Assembly (NCBI GenBank): GCA_021647785.1
Contig: JAKIUC010000018.1
Location: 1 to 64,000, forward strand
DNA from: Melioribacteraceae bacterium
GTDB taxonomy: Bacteria; Bacteroidota; Ignavibacteria; Ignavibacteriales; Melioribacteraceae
Reading direction: 5' to 3'
DNA: 64,000 nt
The notes under the pieces were generated by a model. The model searched no databases and was not told the DNA's origin. It saw nothing but the letters and a program-made list of their open reading frames with translations. Position numbers and translations under genes: made by a program. Positions 1 to 6,777 of the stretch are shown here, in pieces (within the stretch, counting starts at the first letter, position 1; each line of letters begins with the position of its first letter).

Positions 1-261
1 AAAACAAAAACCCAACAAACCTATTGATAATCAAAAATATGATAATAAACATGATCACGCGAGAGACATTTTCATTCCAGCCCGTAATATTCACAAGCAC
101 ATCAGACACAACGCCATAGTATCTACTCGCGGCAAACGCACCACAACTGTGCCAACCAAAGATCCGAGCGTATGAATAAATCCAAACCAAAAACCAAACA
201 GAGTAAATCCCGTGATTATAATTAGAAGAATAATGTGATAACAAAACTGTAGTTGGAACAT
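1..261 (-). pseudogene. CvpA-like membrane protein fragment, frame-disrupted
   Basis: Read on the minus strand, an ATG at 261 opens a frame giving IILLIIITGFTLFGFWFG followed by FIHTLGSLVGTVV. At about 138-148 the match jumps to the next frame, continuing GAFAASRYYGVVSDVLVN, then ITGWNENVSRVIMF and a hydrophobic end reaching the window edge. Joined, the two pieces look like the first half of a CvpA (colicin V production) family membrane protein, of the kind I recall from Patescibacteria. One base appears to be missing at the junction. The fragment overlaps and is partly in frame with the end of the SLC13-type permease, which makes no biological sense as one protein. Either the gene is decayed or the left edge of the contig is a chimeric or low-quality join. 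Family recognition is from memory of the pattern and is moderate. Confidence 0.45.
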
Positions 262-1156
262 TACTTATAATTTGTGATAAAAAAGCACCTGAAAAAAAGA
301 GTGTGTTAGTATTATCAAAATTCAATTGATTAAATAGGTTATGAATTATTTTTAATTGACTAAGCAGATGGATATCGACGAAAATAAAAATAAATAGTAA
401 AATAAGCACCCAATCCGCTTTTAATATAATTTTTCTATAGAATAATAAAAACAACAATACGATAATTAATAAAAAATATTTTTCATATTTTAATTCAATT
501 GCAAAAACAAATAAGATCAATAATATAGATGATAAGAAAAACATTTTGCGTTCAACTACCGGGTACTGAGGATTATTCTGTTTTATGTGTTTTGACGGGA
601 AAGAAAAATAAGTGAAAATGAATAACAATACCGAAAGTAGCAAAATAAGCGGTGCTAATTCTTCGATGAAAGCAGGAAAAGAAATTCCCCATTTATGCCA
701 GAGGAATATATTTTGCGGATTCCCGATTGGGGTTAAAGAAGAACCCACATTAACTGCAATTGCTTCAAATACTACCATTTTGCTGTAATCATTATCCGAT
801 ATATCTTGCAAGCTTAAGGTTAGTGGAACTATAATGAAAAGAGCAATATCATTTGTTAAAAACATTGACAATGATGCCGATACAAAAATCAAAAATAAAG
901 CTAAAAGACGTTCGTTTTTAATCTGTCTTGAAATTCGATAAGCTAAAAGAAAAAAGAACCCGCTTTCCTTTATCCCCATAGTGATTAATAAAAGACCGCT
1001 TAAAGTAATAATCGTATTCCAATCAATAAAACAAGAAAAATTTTCCAAAGGCTGACTTAAATAAATAGCCAGCCCAATGGAAATTACAATAAGTAGTACA
1101 AGAAAGATGTTTCTTTGAAAGAATAAAATACTCTTTCTTAATAACTTATTGACCAT
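240..1156 (-). CDS. SLC13/NhaD-type ion permease, C-terminus replaced
   Basis: A polytopic inner-membrane protein starting at the ATG at 1156. Successive hydrophobic segments surround the family motif GSSLTPIGNPQNIFLW (about residues 135-150) and a second re-entrant motif SQIISNVPTTVLLS near residue 290, both typical of SLC13/ArsB/NhaD-type transporters that move anions or exchange sodium and protons. The substrate cannot be told. After the second motif the expected glycine-rich continuation is missing and the frame runs into CvpA-like sequence, so only about 300 of an expected 380-430 residues are credible; the open frame itself continues to base 1. The start overlaps the end of the preceding gene by 11 bases, suggesting translational coupling with the small exported protein upstream. 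Confidence 0.65.
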
Positions 1157-1814
1157 AGAACGCCATTTCCTGATTTGTTATATAATCCTCCATTACATGA
1201 ATCCCATCGTAGTATACTTTTATATGAGCTACTATAATGTTACCAATTACCACGGGAAAAGACCAACAAGCTTCCGGTTCCATAAACTCTGCCGCTGGCA
1301 ATATTCTTAAATTACCGATTACTGACGACAAATTAGATTTTATTGAATTAATCTCAACATTATTTTGAAATGCTTGAGGGTTTATCCCGAGTGGTAATAC
1401 ACTGCCATCTAAAGGATTAAAATGAAGAACCGCCACGACAGCTCCTTGATATAATACTCCGCCTTTTATTTCAATTTCTCCGGTTGGTGAACGCATAAAC
1501 CATACTTTACCGGCAGAAAGTAATTTTTCTAGGTTACTCGTTGTTGTTATGGCTTGTTGCAAATTAGATAGTAGTGTTTGAGTAGGAATGGTCTGTACTA
1601 TCGGTATTCCTGCTTGCCCCAGCGGTAGAAGAGGATTTCCAGGTGGCGTTGGTGGAATACCCGGACCGGCTGGCGGAGCTACCGGTGTTTTGTTTTGCTG
1701 CATTAATAACGGTGGTGTGACGTTTTGCTGTGCTATTAAATACCTGGTAGGCACAAAATAAAATAGCATAATTAGAATAAAAAATACAAATGATAAATTT
1801 TGTCGAGTAGACAT
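1146..1814 (-). CDS. Proline-rich exported protein of unknown function
   Basis: 222 residues. A hydrophobic N-terminal segment (about residues 8-28, FVFFILIMLFYFVPTRYLIA) looks like a signal peptide or anchor. It is followed by a Pro/Gly-rich linker (residues 40-70, many PP and PG pairs) and a folded-looking C-terminal part of about 140 residues containing GEIEIKGGVLYQGAVVAVLH. I recognise no family. The start at 1814 has a good ribosome binding site (AAGGAGAC, about 6 bases upstream). The stop overlaps the start of the permease. A group II intron lies directly upstream, about 30 bases from the start codon, so any promoter must be read through the intron or lie between intron end and start. 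Confidence 0.6.
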   Translation of the reverse strand: MSTRQNLSFVFFILIMLFYFVPTRYLIAQQNVTPPLLMQQNKTPVAPPAGPGIPPTPPGNPLLPLGQAGIPIVQTIPTQTLLSNLQQAITTTSNLEKLLSAGKVWFMRSPTGEIEIKGGVLYQGAVVAVLHFNPLDGSVLPLGINPQAFQNNVEINSIKSNLSSVIGNLRILPAAEFMEPEACWSFPVVIGNIIVAHIKVYYDGIHVMEDYITNQEMAFYGQ

Positions 1815-1871
1815 AATATGTCTCCTTAATTTAATTTTATAATTAAATGAGGAGTTTCAATGCCCCTCACA

Positions 1872-1904
1872 GAACCGTACTTGTAGATTTCCCACATACG
1901 GCTC
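1872..1904 (-). ncRNA. Group II intron domain V
   Basis: The 33-base segment pairs GAGCCGUA with UACGGUUC to form the lower stem, contains the catalytic AGC triad near its 5' end, and has a GAAA-type apical loop (GUGG-GAAA-UCUAC). This is the most conserved part of group II introns and its correct placement 12 bases after the maturase stop supports an intact ribozyme. Confidence 0.85.
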
Positions 1905-1915
1905 TTCAGTTTAAT

Positions 1916-3268
1916 TCAGCTTTCACGTGATAAGTAAAAGTTGTGTACTATTCTTGGTTTTGGTAACGGATAGTGTTCCAGATATTCTGTAAAGTTTGTC
2001 CAGTTCATTTTCCGTTTTTGACTTCTACGATTCATCCATTTCTTTAGCATTTTTACTGTCTCTTTGTAGAACCGCAATATCCCATTGTAGTTTTCGCTTA
2101 CTCCATAGTATTGGTAATGTCCTCGTAGTTTCGATTGTAGTATCTTCCACCATTCTTTGGTTGCTACAATATTCCTTATTGATTTTAACCACGTGTTCAT
2201 TGCCTTACATTTTGCAGTAAATTTCTTGCGACTCGTTTTCCGTCCAACTTTAAAGTTGCCTCGTCTTGACAAATCACAGTAATGGGCAAATCCCAAAAAC
2301 TCAAACGTATTGGCTCGGCGATGCTGGTGTTTTGCATTTTCCTTTTCAAATCTTCCAAAACTAAAGTTGCGACTCTTTTCTGTATGCAACTCTAATCCAT
2401 ACTTATTGAAACGATTCTGCAATCCTCGTTCTATTCGCTTCGCTTCGTCTGCATAACGTACTAAACAGACAAAATCATCGGCGTATCTTACAAGTTCACA
2501 GTAGCCTCGTATGTGGCTCTTTACTGTTGTCTCGAACCATTCATCCAATACATAGTGTAAATAGATATTGGCAAGCATCGGACTTAGGATACTACCTTGC
2601 GGTGTCCCTTTGTCCGTTGGTACTATTAAACCATTATCAATATAGCCTGCTTTCAAAAATTTCCTTATCAAGTTTAGTAGTCTCGTATCTTTTATACGTA
2701 TCCGTATAAAATCTAGTAACATTTCGTGAGACACATTATCAAAGAATCCTTTTATGTCGGCTTCTACTATGTGGTTTACTGGTTGGAACATTATTGTGTC
2801 ATTCAACGTTTTCAAGGCTTGATGACTGTTCCGTTTTGGGCGAAATCCGTATGAGCAGTCTAAAAAGTCTTCTTCGTAGATACTTTCCAGTATCCTCGTG
2901 ATTCCTTTCTCTACTATTTTTGTCTCTATTGTGGAGATGCCTATTGGACGTCTCTCCTTTTCATTCTTCGGGATATATACTCGCTTTGACTTTTGTGGCT
3001 TATATTTACTCCGTTTCAGTTTCGAGACTAATGCTCCTATGTTTTCTTCTCCCGATGTGTCGGGACCATATTCTTCCCAACTTACTTTGTCAATTCCTAC
3101 TGCCTTATTCCTGTTCAGGCTTTTGTAGCAATCTCGTAGATATTCTTCATTCAGCAAATGAGTTAAACTCGTAAACTGGAATTTGACGTCTCTACGTGCG
3201 TGTCCGCTTATAAGAGATAATTTCTGTAACGTTACTCCTGTATCAGTGTACGGCATTACAGTCCTCAT
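1916..3268 (-). CDS. ltrA: Group II intron reverse transcriptase/maturase
   Basis: 450 residues encoded within the intron. The order is an N-terminal RT0-like region (KFQFTSLTHLLNEEYL), RT motifs including GIDKVSWEEY, KSKRVYIPKNEKERRPIGI, the catalytic YADD box (RYADDFVCLVRYADEA), GTPQGSILSPMLANIYL, and a C-terminal maturase (X) domain ending in NRRSQKRKMNWTNF and PLPKPRIVHNF. There is no HNH endonuclease domain after the maturase, so retrohoming, if active, would use replication-fork or single-strand priming rather than second-strand cleavage. All main RT motifs look intact, so the protein is probably functional. The first residues (about 1-20) may be intron RNA rather than protein; the true start cannot be fixed. 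Confidence 0.93.
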   Translation of the reverse strand: MRTVMPYTDTGVTLQKLSLISGHARRDVKFQFTSLTHLLNEEYLRDCYKSLNRNKAVGIDKVSWEEYGPDTSGEENIGALVSKLKRSKYKPQKSKRVYIPKNEKERRPIGISTIETKIVEKGITRILESIYEEDFLDCSYGFRPKRNSHQALKTLNDTIMFQPVNHIVEADIKGFFDNVSHEMLLDFIRIRIKDTRLLNLIRKFLKAGYIDNGLIVPTDKGTPQGSILSPMLANIYLHYVLDEWFETTVKSHIRGYCELVRYADDFVCLVRYADEAKRIERGLQNRFNKYGLELHTEKSRNFSFGRFEKENAKHQHRRANTFEFLGFAHYCDLSRRGNFKVGRKTSRKKFTAKCKAMNTWLKSIRNIVATKEWWKILQSKLRGHYQYYGVSENYNGILRFYKETVKMLKKWMNRRSQKRKMNWTNFTEYLEHYPLPKPRIVHNFYLSRES

Positions 3269-3794
3269 CTCTTTCCATTAAACTGCTGACCCCTTCGAGT
3301 GTCTCTATTTTCCGAAACTCAATAGGCATTACCCTATTTACTCCTCTAATATGAGTCAGTCCGACTACCAATCCGTCATACTCTTTCGTCGTTTCTTCAA
3401 CTCCTTCTGAGCTTCTTTTCGGTACAGATTGGTTCTCCCAAGTTCCATTAAATTCAATTCGATATCCCGCTACGGACTTAGACCCCAGCATGCCGATATA
3501 TTCTCGCCTTTGATGAATATATCGATATTGGTTTCCAGAAAATGAAATCCTTGACCCTATGCAATATGGATTATTTTGGGGCTCAATACCTTCACTTGCG
3601 TTGTGGCTGAATACCTGCCTCGACTGTGGCTTCATATAGTTCGTTACCTCTGCTATACGCACAGTTTTGTTCCTTGTGGGTGGCTAATCCTTACAAGGGT
3701 TGGATTGTCCAACTTGATTTTAATAGCTTTGCTTGGCACACTCATCATTTACCTCTAATGATTTAGTTTTAGAAATATTTCATCTGTTTACCTG

Positions 3795-3837
3795 TCCCGC
3801 TCTTTTCGCACTGTCTTTTTCGCGGGATGTTTTTTTT
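3795..3837 (+). terminator. Hairpin with T-run upstream of the intron
   Basis: TCCCGC (3795-3800) pairs with GCGGGA (3822-3827) and is followed on the plus strand by eight T residues. It looks like an intrinsic terminator, but no plus-strand gene precedes it, so it may be a remnant or part of a repeat. The rest of the interval 3742-3971 is AT-rich and shows no gene. Confidence 0.35.
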
Positions 3838-3971
3838 GAATTTCGAATATTGAAGTTTGTAGTTCATTATTCCTTATTCAGCATTCAATATTCGATATTT
3901 GCTTTTTATAATATAATCTCTGTAGCTCCGAAGGTCTTTCCTAACATCTTAGCCTCAGCCTTATTCCTAAA

Positions 3972-5954
3972 TCACTTAATCAAATTCATCTTCTTAACAA
4001 ACCTATTTCCGTTAACAGACAACATGTAAATGTAAACTCCGCTTGAATGTTGCGAGGCATCAAAAGTCTGTTCATAAACTCCAGCTTCCATCTTTTTGTT
4101 TACCAACTCTGCTACTTGTTTACCAAGTATATCATAAATAATAAGTTTCACTTCGCCGCTTTCTGGTAATGAGAAATTAATATTCGTTGTCGGATTAAAT
4201 GGATTAGGATAATTTGGGGTCAGCTTATATTCTGTAGGAATAATCTTAACCTCAACTTCAATTACTTCGGAGTACTCAACCGTGCCATCAGTATCTATCT
4301 GTTTTAAACGGTAGCTTCTGCTGAAAGTACCCATTTGGGGGCTCCGCTCAGCCACCTTAAGTGGATCAATAAACTGATAAGATTTAGGTGAGTTACTATT
4401 GCCATGTCCTTCAATAAATCCAATGTTTTTCCATTCCTTACTCAGATTACTAATCTGAGCTACAGATTTTTGAATCTCAAATCCATAATTATTAACCTCT
4501 GTTGCGGTTGCCCAGTTAAGCATTACTCCATTATCAATTGTTGTAGCACTAAAAGATGTTAACTCAACCGGAAGTGCACCAGCACTATAAACGCGTGAAG
4601 CATAAATATCATTAGTCCCACTTCTTGTATCTGTCCATGCAATAATTGCACCGATGCTTCCATCACTTACTAATACTGGGTATGTTTGACTACCTGAAGC
4701 AGTACTCACAGATACTCCGTCAAATGCCCATTGTGCAGTACCGCTTGAGTTTAAATATTGTGCGTATATATCATAATCTGTACCGTTCCTGTAGTCGGAC
4801 CAAGCAAAAATAGCTCCGCCGCTGCCGTCTCCAATAAGGTTCGGATATGTTTGTTCACCTGTAGCTGTGCAGACTGAATCTCCGTTAGCAGTCCATTGAA
4901 CTATACCGCTGCTATTTATTTTTTGTGCATATATATCTCTACTCACACCGCCGCCTAATCTGTCATCGTACCAAACGGTAATAGCACCACCGCTGCCGTC
5001 GCTAATTACACTGTGGTCTGATTGAGTAGATGCGGCAGTTGTAATAGGAACACCATCCGCAGCCCACTGAACAGAACCTGAAGAATTTATTCTTTGTGCA
5101 TAAAGGTCTGAGTTCCCGCTACGCGTATCCTCCCAAACTATAATTGCTCCTCCGCTGCCGTCGGTAACTATTTTCGGATCACTTGCACTACTGCCGGTTA
5201 AATTACGAATAGGAAATCCATCGGTTATCCATTGAACAGTGCCGGAAGAATTAATTTTTTGTGCAGTAATATTGTAATCTGAACCGTTACTTAAATCGCG
5301 CCAAACAATAATTGCACCTCCGCTGCCGTCACTAACAATTTGCACTTTTTCTTGAACATAAGGACGAGTGCAAATTGCTGTTCCGGTTGCTGTCCACTGA
5401 ACTACACCGCTCGAATTTATCCACTGTGCATAAATATCATAACCTGAAGTATTTTTGTTCCTATTATCTTCCCATGCTATAATTGCACCTCCGCTCCCAT
5501 CGGTTGTAAGTGCGGGGTTTTGTTGATTCTCGGTTTCATTATTGATTATAACATCTGTCCAGCTAACAGTACCTGAATTATTAATTTGACCTGCATAAAT
5601 ATCATAATTTAATAAACTAGTTCTCCGCCTCCAGCAGAGCACCATTCCGCCGCTTCCATCGGAGATTGCTTGATATGGGGTTGTGTGTGCGGCATCGGAG
5701 GTTATAACATTTCCATCTGTTGTCCATTGGTCAATTCCGCCGGAACTAACATTTTGTCCGTAAATATCATAATTTCCATTTCTAGTATCTAACCAGCTAA
5801 TTACCGCACCCCCGCTTCCATCCTCTGTTATTAATGGTACACTTTGACTAAATGCATAGGTACAGACTGCATTATTTGTAGCAGGATCACTTGACCATTG
5901 GGAAAAATTAGTTTGGCAGATAAAAAACAATAGCAAACAGATTATAAGTTTCAT
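3972..5954 (-). CDS. Type IX-secreted repeat protein, probable beta-propeller
   Basis: 660 residues. A signal peptide (MKLIICLLLFFICQTNFS) is followed by eight copies of a roughly 50-55 residue repeat (residues 45-465) built on DGSGGAIIVW, D.R.G..DIYAQ and INSSG.VQW. A short adhesion-like linker follows (ALPVELTSFSA, LNWATATEVNNYGFEIQKS), and the C-terminus is a type IX sorting domain with NYPNPFNPTT, VKLIIYDILGKQVAELV and SSGVYIYML. The repeats resemble WD/YVTN-like blades, so an eight-bladed or similar surface propeller is inferred. It would cross the inner membrane by Sec and the outer membrane by the Por system. The gene follows a LuxR-type regulator on the same strand. A palindrome that also lies in front of the regulator is 73-86 bases upstream of this start. 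Confidence 0.88.
   Translation of the reverse strand: MKLIICLLLFFICQTNFSQWSSDPATNNAVCTYAFSQSVPLITEDGSGGAVISWLDTRNGNYDIYGQNVSSGGIDQWTTDGNVITSDAAHTTPYQAISDGSGGMVLCWRRRTSLLNYDIYAGQINNSGTVSWTDVIINNETENQQNPALTTDGSGGAIIAWEDNRNKNTSGYDIYAQWINSSGVVQWTATGTAICTRPYVQEKVQIVSDGSGGAIIVWRDLSNGSDYNITAQKINSSGTVQWITDGFPIRNLTGSSASDPKIVTDGSGGAIIVWEDTRSGNSDLYAQRINSSGSVQWAADGVPITTAASTQSDHSVISDGSGGAITVWYDDRLGGGVSRDIYAQKINSSGIVQWTANGDSVCTATGEQTYPNLIGDGSGGAIFAWSDYRNGTDYDIYAQYLNSSGTAQWAFDGVSVSTASGSQTYPVLVSDGSIGAIIAWTDTRSGTNDIYASRVYSAGALPVELTSFSATTIDNGVMLNWATATEVNNYGFEIQKSVAQISNLSKEWKNIGFIEGHGNSNSPKSYQFIDPLKVAERSPQMGTFSRSYRLKQIDTDGTVEYSEVIEVEVKIIPTEYKLTPNYPNPFNPTTNINFSLPESGEVKLIIYDILGKQVAELVNKKMEAGVYEQTFDASQHSSGVYIYMLSVNGNRFVKKMNLIK
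4560..5822 (-). repeat. Eight coding repeats of the DGSGG/IYAQ unit
   Basis: Eight tandem units in the exported protein share DGSGGAII.W, a D.R/N.G block, DIYAQ and INSSGxVQW. Unit length varies from about 50 to 58 residues because the connector after each VQW differs. The nucleotide sequence is diverged between units, apart from recurring stretches such as CCGCTGCCGTC, so the duplication is not recent. Confidence 0.85.
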
Positions 5955-6026
5955 AATTGCTTAAACTCCAAATGTTTTTTTGGTTTTCATTTTTAATCTA
6001 AGATAGGAATAGCACTTCCACAATAG

Positions 6027-6069
6027 CACAAAAGTGTGAATTTTTTTATATGATTTACATCAAAGTGTG
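6027..6069 (-). promoter_or_regulatory. Candidate operator upstream of the exported repeat protein
   Basis: CACAAAAGTGTGAA at 6027-6040 matches, base for base, the core of the palindrome at 6759-6774 in front of the response-regulator start. A degenerate third copy (CATCAAAGTGTG) lies at 6058-6069. On the minus strand they read TTCACACTTTTGTG. The pair sits 73-115 bases upstream of the ATG at 5954, a usual distance for an activator site. That the neighbouring LuxR-type regulator binds here is inference. Confidence 0.5.
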
Positions 6070-6084
6070 GTTACAGGATAGTAA

Positions 6085-6723
6085 TTACTTCTGGAGATAT
6101 TTAAGCACTGCTTCGGTTGCAGAGCGGACTTGCAGTTTTTCGTAAATTTTACGGAGATGGCTGCGGACAGTTTCTACGCTGATATAAAGCTGTTCGGCAA
6201 TCTCTTTATAACGCATACCTTTGGAAAGGTGACCAAGAATTTCCCACTCTCTTTTGGTTAGTTTTTCTTTAATTTTATTTTTACGTAACTCTTGTTTAAA
6301 TGAATCGACAACCATTCTGGCAATTTCCATCGACATTGGAGAGCCGCCGTTATAAACTTCTACAATAGAATCCAAAAGTTCGTGCGGTGTAGTTCGTTTT
6401 AATAAATAACCGGCTGCACCATTGGTTAAAGCTTCAAATACCATTTCACTATCGTCATACATTGTTAGCATTATAAATTGTGTTTGCAGCATTTTTGGTT
6501 TTAAGTTTTTAATGCAATCAATACCCGATTTGCCTGGCATATTTATATCCATTAAAACAACATCGGGTTCTAAATCTGGTATATTGTTAACTGCGGAATG
6601 ATAATTTGGAAAAGTGCCAATGCAATCTATGTTGGCAGAACTATTTAGTAATATTTCCAAGTTTTCTCTGATATCTTTTTTATCGTCAACAATGGCAACT
6701 GATATTTTATTTTTTTTGTTCAT
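6085..6723 (-). CDS. NarL/LuxR-family response regulator
   Basis: 212 residues from the preferred ATG at 6723. An alternative start 14 codons upstream would lie inside a palindromic site and is rejected. The N-terminal receiver domain shows VAIVDDKKDIRENL, the phosphoacceptor in VVLMDINMPGKSG, a switch threonine in QFIMLTMYDD and a lysine in GYLLKRTTP. The C-terminal LuxR-type helix-turn-helix shows LTKREWEILGHLSKGM, YKEIAEQLYIS and VRSHLRKIYEKLQV. It is a phosphorylation-activated DNA-binding protein in the cytoplasm. The partner is almost certainly the sensor kinase encoded directly upstream (54 bases between stop and start). The palindrome CACACAAAAGTGTG between the two genes suggests autoregulation. 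Confidence 0.93.
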   Translation of the reverse strand: MNKKNKISVAIVDDKKDIRENLEILLNSSANIDCIGTFPNYHSAVNNIPDLEPDVVLMDINMPGKSGIDCIKNLKPKMLQTQFIMLTMYDDSEMVFEALTNGAAGYLLKRTTPHELLDSIVEVYNGGSPMSMEIARMVVDSFKQELRKNKIKEKLTKREWEILGHLSKGMRYKEIAEQLYISVETVRSHLRKIYEKLQVRSATEAVLKYLQK

Positions 6724-6758
6724 AATTACAATGTAATAAACTTCCTCTTTTAATAAAT

Positions 6759-6774
6759 CACACAAAAGTGTGAA
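6759..6774 (-). promoter_or_regulatory. Palindrome between kinase and regulator genes
   Basis: CACAC-AAAA-GTGTG is a perfect 5-bp inverted repeat with a 4-base centre, located 36-51 bases upstream of the regulator ATG at 6723 and just after the kinase stop. The same core recurs upstream of the exported repeat protein. LuxR-type regulators bind short inverted repeats of this size, so it is a candidate operator for the adjacent regulator. Confidence 0.5.
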
Positions 6775-6777
6775 ATA

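Larger units (their letters stand above)
1845..3741 (-). mobile_element. Group II intron with maturase gene, about 1.9 kb
   Basis: The minus-strand RNA begins with the consensus GUGUG at 3741 and continues GUGUGCCAAGC, UAUUAAAAUCAAG, a short stem (GUUGGACAAUCCAAC) and CCUUGUAAGG, resembling the start of domain I in mobile group II introns such as Ll.LtrB. About 470 bases of RNA precede the reverse transcriptase frame, as expected for domains I-IV. Domain V is at 1872-1904, followed by a domain VI-like stem (TGAGG pairing with CCTCA, 1846-1868). The 3' boundary is estimated at 1840-1850 and was not fixed by exon pairing. The element sits in the intergenic region upstream of the proline-rich protein. 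The flank just upstream of its 5' end can form the small hairpin ATCATT-AATGAT. Confidence 0.85.

Noticed and set aside
3243-3662. A 139-codon GTG-started frame upstream of the intron maturase
   Set aside because: It lies inside group II intron domains I-IV, shows no protein-like pattern and is explained by the structured RNA.
3733-4029. Plus-strand frame of 98 codons near the cargo gene 3' end
   Set aside because: It overlaps the end of the exported repeat protein and AT-rich intergenic sequence; composition is that of a shadow frame.
4560-5822. Possible CRISPR or tandem DNA repeat
   Set aside because: The repeat is at the protein level with diverged codons and variable spacing, within a long open frame.
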